Origin: an uncultured Spirochaetaceae bacterium
GTDB lineage: Bacteria > Spirochaetota > Spirochaetia > Sphaerochaetales > Sphaerochaetaceae
Assembly (NCBI GenBank): GCA_944388955.1
Contig: CALXKJ010000012.1
Span: forward strand, 1-62,702
Length of the DNA: 62,702 nucleotides
Reading direction: 5' to 3'
Shown here: positions 1 through 6,572 of the stretch, piece by piece
Numbering within the stretch: position 1 is the first letter of the stretch
How the letters are laid out: each line of letters starts with the position of its first letter
Position numbers and translations under genes: made by a program
Notes under the pieces: model-generated
The model's input: the letters and a program-made list of their open reading frames with translations, nothing else
Database searches by the model: none
Told to the model about the DNA's origin: nothing

Positions 1-95
1 CTAAGAAGCAGTGCCCCGATATGGAAGAAGCAGGAAAAGTTTCGGCACTCGATGCTGGAAGCTCCATCTTCAAGACGCACGATATGTCCGGATAA
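1..95 (+). CDS. 3' end of an unidentified gene (partial)
   Basis: The window opens inside a reading frame beginning at base 3 that ends at TAA 93-95. Its 30 codons have the same flavour as the genes nearby. The tail contains SALDAGSSIFKTHDMSG, which I do not recognise. A second open frame from base 1 runs to TGA at 154-156, but it would overlap the nadE promoter, so the base-3 frame is preferred. The 5' part lies outside the window, so function cannot be assigned. Confidence 0.35.
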   Translation, partial: KKQCPDMEEAGKVSALDAGSSIFKTHDMSG

Positions 96-152
96 GATGG
101 AGAGCGTTCACCTGAAAGGTCTCCACTTTAAACCGGAGATCAAAGGTGTCTT

Positions 153-187
153 TTGACCTTCTTCGGCCTTGTATTTATCATGTAGCT
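153..187 (+). promoter_or_regulatory. nadE promoter, leaderless type
   Basis: TTGACC (153-158) and TATCAT (176-181) are separated by exactly 17 bases. Only six bases then precede the ATG at 188, so transcription should begin at or next to the start codon. No Shine-Dalgarno sequence lies before that ATG. This box pair decides the start in favour of 188 over the in-frame GTG at 146. Confidence 0.6.
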
Positions 188-2116
188 ATGATTGACGGAT
201 TCGTGAAGGTTGCTGCGGCATCTCCTGAGCTCAGAGTTGCGGATCCTGCATACAATGCAGGAATGATTTCCGATATGATTCATAGGGCAGAGAAGGAAGG
301 GGTGAAGATTCTTGTCTTCCCCGAGCTTTCCATCACAGGTTACACATGCTCGGATCTTTTTTTCCAGAAAGCCCTGCAAGACGAGACGCTCTCTGTTCTG
401 AGCGCTATCGTAAAGGATTCCGTATCTTCCGATGTTCTTATATTCATAGGTTTTCCTTATCTTCACTCATCGAAGCTCTATAATGCAGCCGCCGCAATAA
501 AGGGCGGTAAAGTCCTTGCGATTATTCCAAAGACGAACATCCCGTCATATGGTGAATTCTATGAGACAAGATGGTTCACTCCAGCTCCTGATGAGAATGA
601 GGAAGTGGTTTTCCTTGGTATGAAGACCGTCTTCGGCAAGAAAGTTGTTTTCGATGCAGATTACCCATCAACGCTCTCTGTTGGCTGTGAGATATGCGAG
701 GATCTCTGGGTGCCTGAATCGCCTTCGATAAAGCTTGCCGAGAATGGCGCGACGGTTATTGTCAATCTATCCGCGTCCGATGAGATCATAGGGAAGAACG
801 AGTATAGGAGAAATCTCATCTCCTCTGTCTCCGCGCGTCTTGTCGCTGGCTATATCTACGCCGATGCCTCAGATGGTGAAAGCACCACTGATATGGTTTT
901 CACATCCAGCTCATTGATTGCTGAGAACGGTAATATTCTTGCCTCATCCCGGTTTGATGCAGGTGCCCTTATTGTCAGTGAGATAGATACGGATAAGCTT
1001 CAGGGCGAGAGAAGCAGGATGAATACTTTCAAGACCGCTTCAGGCTATACGCATATCGATATATCCTTCAGGCACGAGAATACGAAGCTTACACGCTCAT
1101 TCCCATCTCAGCCATTCGTGCCATCGGATGAGAATGAGAGGTCCTCGCGCTGTGAGGAAATCCTCACGCTGCAGGCTTATGGTCTCAAGAAGAGACTTGT
1201 CGCGTCCCATGCCGCGAAAGCTGTCGTCGGGCTTTCAGGCGGACTCGATTCGACGCTTGCTCTTCTTGTCACTGTCCGCGCGTTTGATTTATTACGTCGA
1301 GACAGGAAGGATATCGTGGCAGTCACAATGCCTTGCTTTGGTACTACAGAGCGTACGAAATCCAACGCTGAGAAACTTGCGAGTGCTCTCGGTGTTACAT
1401 TCCAGACTGTTGATATCACGAAAAGCGTACTTCAGCATTTTGAGGATATAGGGCAGAGTGTTGATGACCTTTCTGTGACATATGAGAATGGGCAGGCGAG
1501 GGAGAGAACGCAGGTTCTGATGGATACGGCGAACAAGATGAATGGCATTGTCATCGGAACAGGTGATCTGTCTGAGCTCGCGCTTGGCTGGGCGACATAC
1601 AATGGCGATCACATGAGCATGTATGGCGTTAATGCGTCCATTCCCAAGACCCTTGTGAGATATCTTGTCCGTCATAGTGCTTCATCGCTTCCCGATGATG
1701 CCGCTATTGTGCTTTATGACATTCTCGCGACTCCTGTTTCTCCTGAGCTTTTGCCAGCGAAAGACGGAGTTATATCGCAGGTGACAGAAGATATAGTGGG
1801 ACCGTATGAACTCCATGATTTCTTCCTCTACTACATGGTTCGTTTCGGCTTCCCGCCACATAAGATATTCCGTATTGCTGTCACATCTTTCAGGAATGAG
1901 TATTCGCCAGCTTTCATAAAGAAATGGCTTATCGTATTTATCAGGCGATTCTTCCAGCAGCAGTTCAAGCGCAGCTGCCTTCCTGATGGTCCTAAGGTGG
2001 GTACAGTCACGTTATCTCCGCGCTCTGACTGGCGAATGCCTTCCGATGCCATCTCTGATAGCTGGATAAAGGATGCGGAGAACATTAAGATACAAGGTGA
2101 CGGTGAGGCACTTTAG
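188..2116 (+). CDS. nadE: Glutamine-dependent NAD+ synthetase
   Basis: Converts nicotinate adenine dinucleotide to NAD+ using ATP and ammonia released from glutamine, the last step of NAD synthesis in the cytoplasm. From the ATG at 188 the protein has 642 residues. The N-terminal nitrilase-type amidase carries the Glu (FPELSITGY), Lys (PKTNIPSYGEFYE) and Cys (GCEICEDLW) catalytic motifs. The C-terminal synthetase domain has the ATP pyrophosphatase loop VVGLSGGLDSTLALLV and a later GTGDLSELALGW segment. An upstream in-frame GTG at 146 would add 14 residues, but homologues typically begin near the (D)GFVKVAAASPEL segment and the promoter spacing fits 188. It stands alone, followed by the small-RNA repeat region. 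Confidence 0.93.
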   Translation: MIDGFVKVAAASPELRVADPAYNAGMISDMIHRAEKEGVKILVFPELSITGYTCSDLFFQKALQDETLSVLSAIVKDSVSSDVLIFIGFPYLHSSKLYNAAAAIKGGKVLAIIPKTNIPSYGEFYETRWFTPAPDENEEVVFLGMKTVFGKKVVFDADYPSTLSVGCEICEDLWVPESPSIKLAENGATVIVNLSASDEIIGKNEYRRNLISSVSARLVAGYIYADASDGESTTDMVFTSSSLIAENGNILASSRFDAGALIVSEIDTDKLQGERSRMNTFKTASGYTHIDISFRHENTKLTRSFPSQPFVPSDENERSSRCEEILTLQAYGLKKRLVASHAAKAVVGLSGGLDSTLALLVTVRAFDLLRRDRKDIVAVTMPCFGTTERTKSNAEKLASALGVTFQTVDITKSVLQHFEDIGQSVDDLSVTYENGQARERTQVLMDTANKMNGIVIGTGDLSELALGWATYNGDHMSMYGVNASIPKTLVRYLVRHSASSLPDDAAIVLYDILATPVSPELLPAKDGVISQVTEDIVGPYELHDFFLYYMVRFGFPPHKIFRIAVTSFRNEYSPAFIKKWLIVFIRRFFQQQFKRSCLPDGPKVGTVTLSPRSDWRMPSDAISDSWIKDAENIKIQGDGEAL

Positions 2117-2165
2117 CTGCAGCAATAATGTGTGTCAGTGCTTATCATTCAAAAGATTCGTTTGA

Positions 2166-2194
2166 TTGACGAGTTAAAAGCAATGGCTTAATAT
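2166..2194 (+). promoter_or_regulatory. Promoter of antisense RNA 1
   Basis: TTGACG (2166-2171), a 17-base spacer and TAATAT (2189-2194). The same boxes and spacing recur in all three units. Confidence 0.75.
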
Positions 2195-2199
2195 TCAAT

Positions 2200-2293
2200 C
2201 AGAAAGAGGTACTGCCGATAGGCGGCTGACCTCCGATAACCGAAACGACAAAGTCGCCCAGAATCGCGAGTTCTATGGGTGGCTTATTTCTTT
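2200..2293 (+). ncRNA. Candidate antitoxin antisense RNA, unit 1
   Basis: Predicted RNA of about 94 nt from the promoter at 2166-2194 to a terminator. The terminator stem pairs AAGTCGCCC (2251-2259) with GGGTGGCTT (2277-2285), with an inner AGAA/TTCT stem, and is followed by ATTTCTTT. The RNA is antisense to the 3' end of the toxin message, including the toxin stop codon. Compared with unit 2, both arms of the stem have changed while pairing is kept, which supports a real RNA structure. Confidence 0.65.
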
Positions 2294-2355
2294 ACAACGA
2301 TAACTACTAAGCTGATGATGGATATCACCAGCGACAGCAATTCAAAATCCGTCAT
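2284..2355 (-). CDS. Small hydrophobic peptide, candidate type I toxin, unit 1
   Basis: A 23-residue peptide beginning MTDFELLSLVISIISLV and ending in two lysines: one predicted membrane helix with a short basic tail. The SD is GGAGG, seven bases before the ATG (GGAGGCGCTTATG). Size, hydrophobic core and lysine end resemble known type I toxins of the Fst/Hol-Tox kind, but I cannot assign a named family. The stop codon lies inside the terminator stem of the convergent RNA. A hairpin (CAGGGGGC/GCTTCCTG, loop GTT) sits upstream of the SD in the leader. Expression would come from the promoter at 2469-2497. Confidence 0.65.
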   Translation of the reverse strand: MTDFELLSLVISIISLVVIVVKK

Positions 2356-2468
2356 AAGCGCCTCCTTCTCCTAACGATGCCGAAGGGGCAGGAAGCAACG
2401 CCCCCTGACCTCCGATAACCAAAATACAGGAGGAACAGCCGCCTACCGCATATAGCAGTGCCATAGGC

Positions 2469-2497
2469 AATATATCATATAGCCTAAATATACTCAA
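2469..2497 (-). promoter_or_regulatory. Toxin promoter, unit 1
   Basis: On the minus strand TTGAGT (2497-2492), a 17-base spacer and TATATT (2474-2469). It would give a message with a leader of about 105 nt before the micro-ORF. Confidence 0.7.
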
Positions 2498-2634
2498 TTA
2501 TTAATATTTATATTCGAATATCAAAGGGTATTGCCCAATATTTGCTATTAAATCTTTTTCAGTAAAAGCGCGGAAAGCCATAGCGTGAATATTCTCTCGA
2601 AAGGGATCCAAGTCAATAGACAATACATGTTTGA

Positions 2635-2663
2635 TTGACGAGTTAAAAGCAATGGCTTAATAT
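2635..2663 (+). promoter_or_regulatory. Promoter of antisense RNA 2
   Basis: TTGACG (2635-2640), 17-base spacer, TAATAT (2658-2663), identical to unit 1. Confidence 0.75.
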
Positions 2664-2668
2664 TCAAG

Positions 2669-2768
2669 AAGAAAGAGGCACTGCTGATAGGCGGCTGACC
2701 TCACAATCAAATAGTCATAAGACCGTCCTTGATCGCTACATCAAATATGGGCGGCCTTACTTTTTTTT
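2669..2768 (+). ncRNA. Candidate antitoxin antisense RNA, unit 2
   Basis: Predicted ~100-nt RNA ending in a strong intrinsic terminator. AAGACCGTCC (2719-2728) pairs with GGGCGGCCTT (2749-2758), with one mismatch and an inner TTGAT/ATCAA stem, followed by a run of eight T from 2761. It overlaps the last codons of the unit-2 peptide and the 3' UTR of its message. Its 5' part (GGCACTGCTGATAGGCGGCTG) is the exact complement of the toxin-message 3' end. Confidence 0.7.
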
Positions 2769-2830
2769 CGAACAATTATCACTAAGCTGATGATGGATAT
2801 CACCAGCGACAGCAATTCAAAATCCGTCAT
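2741..2830 (-). CDS. Small hydrophobic peptide, candidate type I toxin, unit 2
   Basis: A 29-residue peptide whose first 17 residues (MTDFELLSLVISIISLV) are identical to unit 1, followed by an extended tail RKKSKAAHI. One membrane helix and a basic C-terminus are expected. The SD GGAGG lies in AAGGAGGCGCTTATG. The frame can be read upstream to 2971, but there is no SD for earlier starts and the promoter lies inside that stretch. The leader has a hairpin (TCAGGAGG/CTTCCTGA, loop CATTG) comparable to unit 1 with paired base changes. Confidence 0.65.
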   Translation of the reverse strand: MTDFELLSLVISIISLVIIVRKKSKAAHI

Positions 2831-2942
2831 AAGCGCCTCCTTCTCCAACGATGCCGAAGGGTCAGGAAGCAATGCCTCCTGACATCCGATAACCGAAATA
2901 CAGGAGGAACAGCCGCCTACCGCGTATAGCAGTGCCACATAC

Positions 2943-2971
2943 AATATATCATATATTTTGATTATGCTCAA
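2943..2971 (-). promoter_or_regulatory. Toxin promoter, unit 2
   Basis: Minus strand TTGAGC (2971-2966), 17-base spacer, TATATT (2948-2943). Confidence 0.7.
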
Positions 2972-3109
2972 TTATTGATGTTTTTATTCAAACATGAGGA
3001 TATATTGCTCAATATTTATTATAAAATCTTTTCTCAGGAAATGAGCGGAAAGATATAGAGAGAATATTCTCTTGAAAGAGAGACATGCCGATAGACAATA
3101 TATGTTTGA

Positions 3110-3138
3110 TTGACGACTTAAACGCAATGGCTTAATAT
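3110..3138 (+). promoter_or_regulatory. Promoter of antisense RNA 3
   Basis: TTGACG (3110-3115), 17-base spacer, TAATAT (3133-3138), as in units 1 and 2. Confidence 0.72.
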
Positions 3139-3143
3139 TCAAT

Positions 3144-3253
3144 CAGAGAGGCACTGCCGATAGACGGTTGACCTCTGGAGTCCGCGATTAAGCACGGACG
3201 CTTATGCTAGCAATCCGCCCCTAATGCTTTCCATGGCCGGGGCGGTTATTTGT
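3144..3253 (+). ncRNA. Candidate antitoxin antisense RNA, unit 3
   Basis: Predicted RNA of about 110 nt. It has a stem GTCCG/CGGAC (3180-3198) and ends at CCGCCCC (3215-3221) paired with GGGGCGG (3239-3245), followed by TTATTTGTG. The U tract is weaker than in unit 2. The 5' portion keeps the family sequence GGCACTGCCGATAGACGGTTG. It overlaps the stop codon and last codons of the unit-3 peptide. Confidence 0.6.
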
Positions 3254-3331
3254 GAAGAGGAGAATTGCTGTTACAAGGGAGAGAGCCTTAGAAGCTATAT
3301 CCGCAAGTTTCAGTAATATATCCAAAACCAT
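3221..3331 (-). CDS. Small hydrophobic peptide, candidate type I toxin, unit 3
   Basis: A 36-residue peptide starting MVLDILLKLADIASKALSL, with a hydrophobic helix up to LVTAILLF and a polar end NNRPGHGKH. The SD is AAAGGAG in GAAAGGAGCTTATATG. Its sequence is unrelated to units 1 and 2 although the surrounding promoters and inverted repeats are shared. The reading frame extends further upstream to 3415, but there is no SD for those starts. A membrane-active toxin is inferred only from position and hydrophobicity. Confidence 0.55.
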   Translation of the reverse strand: MVLDILLKLADIASKALSLVTAILLFTNNRPGHGKH

Positions 3332-3434
3332 ATAAGCTCCTTTCATCATGAAGAATCCATGAAGCCTATACAGGCTCCAGTGTGTTACGACTGGAAGCCA
3401 ACCGCCTATTACCATTTATAGCAGTGCCAAAGAC

Positions 3435-3464
3435 AATGTATCATACAGGTCGTATTCTGCTCAA
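3435..3464 (-). promoter_or_regulatory. Toxin promoter, unit 3
   Basis: Minus strand TTGAGC (3464-3459), 18-base spacer, TACATT (3440-3435). Slightly weaker than the other two units. Confidence 0.6.
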
Positions 3465-3562
3465 TTACTAATATTATATTTGCAATATAAGGGTATATTA
3501 CTCGATATTTATTATTTTTTTCTCAAAACTACGAGAAGTCCATTGGTTTAAATTCAGCTGCA

Positions 3563-3590
3563 AAAGAAAAACCACAAGCTTGGCTTGTGG
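3563..3590 (-). terminator. Terminator of the epmA-efp unit
   Basis: On the minus strand CCACAAGC, loop CAA, GCTTGTGG, followed by TTTTTCTTTT: an eight-pair stem and U tract 46 bases past the efp stop codon. Confidence 0.85.
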
Positions 3591-3635
3591 CTTTGTGCAG
3601 AAAATCAGGCTGCTATGCAACAGCCATTTCCTTTC

Positions 3636-4199
3636 TTAGCTGTTTACTCTTTCGAGATATTCCTTAGTCTCTGTGTTGACTCTGATCTTCTCACCCTGCT
3701 TGATGAAGATAGGAACTCTGACGCGAAGTCCTGTCTCTGTTGTGACATACTTTGTTGCGCCCTGGACTGTATCACCCTTTACAGCTTCCTCTGCTTCTGC
3801 GACTGTGAAGACAATCTTTGAAGGAATGATGATATCAAGAACCTGATCCTCCCAGAATGTTGCTCTGTAAGTCTCGCCTTCCTTCATGAAGTACTCATAG
3901 TCTGTGAAGGACTTCATAGGAACATCAATCTGGTCGAATGTCTCTGTGTTCTGGAAATAGAAGTTCTCTCCATCGTTATAGAGGTACTGGAGATCCTTGT
4001 CCTCTACAGTGATATCCTCAGCATTGTCCTGGCTCTTCATTGTCTCGGCGAGCACCTGACCTGTTGAAGGGCTCTTGAGCTTAAGACGTACGAATGCAGA
4101 ACCCTTTCCAGGGTTTACAAACTCACGTTCAATGCAGACAAACGGCTGACCTTTGATAAGAAGTGCCGTTCCCTTGTCAATCTGACCTGCTTTAATCAT
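3636..4199 (-). CDS. efp: Translation elongation factor P
   Basis: EF-P enters the ribosomal E site and relieves stalling at polyproline stretches. The 187 residues match the usual three-domain length. The loop NPGKGSAFVR holds Lys32, the equivalent of the lysine (Lys34 in E. coli) modified by EpmA. The gene lies six bases after epmA on the same strand and is followed by a strong terminator, so the factor and its modifying enzyme are co-transcribed. The C-terminus (EYLERVNS) is normal. Confidence 0.95.
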   Translation of the reverse strand: MIKAGQIDKGTALLIKGQPFVCIEREFVNPGKGSAFVRLKLKSPSTGQVLAETMKSQDNAEDITVEDKDLQYLYNDGENFYFQNTETFDQIDVPMKSFTDYEYFMKEGETYRATFWEDQVLDIIIPSKIVFTVAEAEEAVKGDTVQGATKYVTTETGLRVRVPIFIKQGEKIRVNTETKEYLERVNS

Positions 4200-4204
4200 A
4201 TTAT

Positions 4205-5212
4205 CTACCTCTGATTAGACAAATTAGCTTTAACGGAACGTAGCATATCAGAAAGAGGAAACAATAGTAAAGGCTCTATCGTATCAAGACCAAGTGCGGC
4301 TGCAAGAAGTCTATCAAGCCCCATTGCTCCTCCTGATGACTGCGGAATCTCCAGAAAGGAAAATTCAGGATCAGAAGGGGATATCTCATCGCCTGTGCTT
4401 TCTCTCTCTTTTTCGAGGATTTCCTGCTCTTCTCTGAAATAAGCCTCGGTTTCGTTTTTGTCAGTCTCCTCGTCATAGCAGTTCGCGATTTCAATGCCGT
4501 TTATGTACATTTCCCATCGACGTCTGCAAGGCTTGTCGCTGTAGCGCTTTGCTAGGCATCTGATTTTATCAGGATAGTCTGTGAGATAGACTTCCCTGTT
4601 CTTTGGAAGCCATGGCTCGGCGTATGTGATGAATATCCTGTTGAATGTGTCATCCCAGCTTTCATTCTCATCGTATTGCAATGAAAGACGCTCTGCTTCC
4701 TTTCTTAGGTATTCTGTATCCTCGGCTTTGTCCATATCGACACCGCATGATCTGAGCATCGCCTCATGCATTGTTATCACTAATGGCTCTTTGTGCATCC
4801 ATTCTTCACAGAGAGATGAGGGGATGGCTTTCTCTATCATCTCATGGGTTATGCCAATCGAATCCTTCTCGTCTGCACCGACAGTGTAGTATTCAAGCAT
4901 TGTGAATTCAGGATTATGTATCTCGCCAAGCTGTTCTGAGTTCCTGAAGCATTGTGATATCTGGAAAATAGAGCCTGAACCCGCCGCGAGAAGCCTTTTC
5001 ATGAATATTTCAGGAGATGGGATCATGAAAAGCGATGACTTCTCCATGAATGGGTTTATGAATTCAGTCCTGAAAGTCTTGATTGTCGGCTCCGGAATGA
5101 GATAAGGCGATAGCGTCGGCGTGGAGACTTCCAGATACTCCTTGCCGATGAAATATTCTCTTATGTTCATGAGCATCTCCGATTTGAGACGCTGGAAGCG
5201 GAAATTGTACAT
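4205..5212 (-). CDS. epmA: EF-P beta-lysylation ligase EpmA (GenX, LysRS-like)
   Basis: A 335-residue class II aminoacyl-tRNA synthetase catalytic core without the anticodon-binding domain of LysRS. This is the form that attaches (R)-beta-lysine to EF-P. Class II motif 2 is seen as QCFRNSEQLG and motif 3 as GGAMGLDRLL; EIFMKRLLAAG matches the lysine-site region. efp directly follows, which supports this role over tRNA charging. The partner EpmB, which makes beta-lysine, is not in the window. No SD precedes the ATG at 5212; the promoter suggests a leaderless message. Confidence 0.9.
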   Translation of the reverse strand: MYNFRFQRLKSEMLMNIREYFIGKEYLEVSTPTLSPYLIPEPTIKTFRTEFINPFMEKSSLFMIPSPEIFMKRLLAAGSGSIFQISQCFRNSEQLGEIHNPEFTMLEYYTVGADEKDSIGITHEMIEKAIPSSLCEEWMHKEPLVITMHEAMLRSCGVDMDKAEDTEYLRKEAERLSLQYDENESWDDTFNRIFITYAEPWLPKNREVYLTDYPDKIRCLAKRYSDKPCRRRWEMYINGIEIANCYDEETDKNETEAYFREEQEILEKERESTGDEISPSDPEFSFLEIPQSSGGAMGLDRLLAAALGLDTIEPLLLFPLSDMLRSVKANLSNQR

Positions 5213-5247
5213 GTCGCGATTGTATTGCCCATCGATGCAACTTTCAA
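5213..5247 (-). promoter_or_regulatory. epmA promoter, leaderless type
   Basis: Minus strand TTGAAA (5247-5242), 17-base spacer, TACAAT (5224-5219), then six bases to the ATG. It shares nearly all its bases with the divergent mnmE promoter. Confidence 0.65.
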
Positions 5248-5260
5248 TAGTATTTCACAT
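5225..5260 (+). promoter_or_regulatory. mnmE promoter, leaderless type
   Basis: TTGCCC (5225-5230), 17-base spacer, TAGTAT (5248-5253), then seven bases to ATG 5261. There is no SD before this ATG. The two divergent promoters interlock within 48 bases. Confidence 0.55.
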
Positions 5261-6571
5261 ATGCCTTGCTATACTACAGACGAGCCTATATATGCGCTCG
5301 CTACGCCTTTCTCACCATCAGCCATCGCCCTCATAAGAGGCAGCGGTGATGATATTCTTTCGATTATCGCTCCATATTTCACTTCAGATTTCCGGAAATA
5401 TCCCTCATCCCATGCGATTCATGGCTTCTTGAAGGGTACGGATGGGAAGAATATCGATGAGGTGATGATCATCAAATATGAGAAAGGACATGGCTACACA
5501 TCTGAAGAAGCCTTTGAGATTATGTGCCATGGCTCACTTCCTGTCATCAGGAGCATTGAGGAGCTTCTGGAGGCAATCGGCATAAGAAGAGCTGAAAAAG
5601 GCGAATTCACATACAGGGCATTCATGCATGGCAGGATGGATCTCACTGAAGCTGAGGCTGTGGAGGAGATTGTGCGCTCTAAAAGCGAGAAGGCAGGCTC
5701 TGAAGCTCTCTCCAGGCTTACCGGTGCGATAAAGCGTGAGGCTGAGGATGCTAAGGAAAGGATACTCAACATCCTCGCGTCGCTTGAGGTCCAGCTCGAT
5801 TACGGAGAGGATGAGATTCCTGAGGATTGGGAATTCCCCCATGATGAAATCTGCTCAATTATCTCAAGGCTGGAGGCTATTGCTGCGACATATTCAGCAT
5901 CGAGACTCTATTCAGAAGGTGCGAAAGTCGTCATCGCTGGACGCACTAATGCCGGCAAGAGCTCTTTGTATAATGCCATACTGAAGGAAAACAGGGCTAT
6001 AGTCTCATCAGAAGAAGGTACTACCCGCGATTATCTTGAGACAGATGCCTCGATAGATGGTATTCCTGTGCGTCTTTTCGATACAGCCGGTATAAGAGAG
6101 ACTGATGGAGAGGTGGAGAAGGAGGGAATAAAGCGCTCCGAGGCTCTGATGAGCGATGCTGATCTGGTTGTATATGTTATAGATCCTCGTGATGATGATA
6201 CCCCGCCTTCTGGTGATAACACGCTTACTGTCTATTCCAAGCGTGATATAACACTCCGTCCGGATGCGATTTCTTTCTCGTCAGTTACGGGAGAGGGACT
6301 GGATGAGGTTATCAGGAAGATTGCTGAATGTCTTATGAAAGGCAATACCTTTACCTCATCTGTCCCTTCCATCGATTCTGAGAGGCAAAGAGATAAGCTT
6401 CTGGAAACAGCTGCCGCTCTCAGAGATGCGGAAAAGGCTGTCTCTTCCGGTTATGATATCATAGCGCTTTATCTGCAGAGCGCGCTCTCATTGCTAGGGG
6501 AGCTTACAGGTGCAGTGACAGGGGAGGATGTCCTTGAGCGTCTCTTCTCATCTTTCTGTCTGGGGAAATGA
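5261..6571 (+). CDS. mnmE: tRNA modification GTPase MnmE
   Basis: Works with MnmG to place the (carboxymethyl)aminomethyl group on the wobble uridine of certain tRNAs. Its 436 residues include the N-terminal folate-binding domain (YALATPFSPSAIALIRGSG), a helical domain and an inserted G domain. The G domain shows GRTNAGKSSL (G1), GTTRDYLE (G2) and FDTAGIRETD (G3). The C-terminus ends in CLGK, the usual catalytic cysteine tail. A TTG 36 bases upstream is in frame, but ATG 5261 fits the family N-terminus and the promoter. The stop overlaps the SD of mnmG. Confidence 0.95.
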   Translation: MPCYTTDEPIYALATPFSPSAIALIRGSGDDILSIIAPYFTSDFRKYPSSHAIHGFLKGTDGKNIDEVMIIKYEKGHGYTSEEAFEIMCHGSLPVIRSIEELLEAIGIRRAEKGEFTYRAFMHGRMDLTEAEAVEEIVRSKSEKAGSEALSRLTGAIKREAEDAKERILNILASLEVQLDYGEDEIPEDWEFPHDEICSIISRLEAIAATYSASRLYSEGAKVVIAGRTNAGKSSLYNAILKENRAIVSSEEGTTRDYLETDASIDGIPVRLFDTAGIRETDGEVEKEGIKRSEALMSDADLVVYVIDPRDDDTPPSGDNTLTVYSKRDITLRPDAISFSSVTGEGLDEVIRKIAECLMKGNTFTSSVPSIDSERQRDKLLETAAALRDAEKAVSSGYDIIALYLQSALSLLGELTGAVTGEDVLERLFSSFCLGK

Positions 6572-6572
6572 T

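Larger units (their letters stand above)
2159..3540. repeat. Three tandem ~470-bp toxin/antisense-RNA units
   Basis: Three units begin near 2159, 2630 and 3103, each opening with TTTGATTGACGA(G/C)TTAAA. Each contains, in order: a plus-strand promoter, a short RNA ending in a stem-loop, a minus-strand micro-ORF overlapping that stem-loop, a minus-strand promoter, and a shared AT-rich spacer (2500-2630 matches 2985-3100; a decayed version follows unit 3). The plus-strand sequence after the promoter (GGCACTGC.GATAGGCGGCTGACCTC) recurs inverted near the 5' end of the minus transcript. Units 1 and 2 are close copies. Unit 3 keeps the frame of the locus but encodes a different peptide. This fits a triplicated type I toxin-antitoxin locus; the role is inferred from architecture. 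Confidence 0.8.

Noticed and set aside
2741-2971. 76-residue minus-strand ORF starting at 2971
   Set aside because: The promoter lies inside it and only the last 29 codons have an SD-preceded start; the longer frame is leader RNA.
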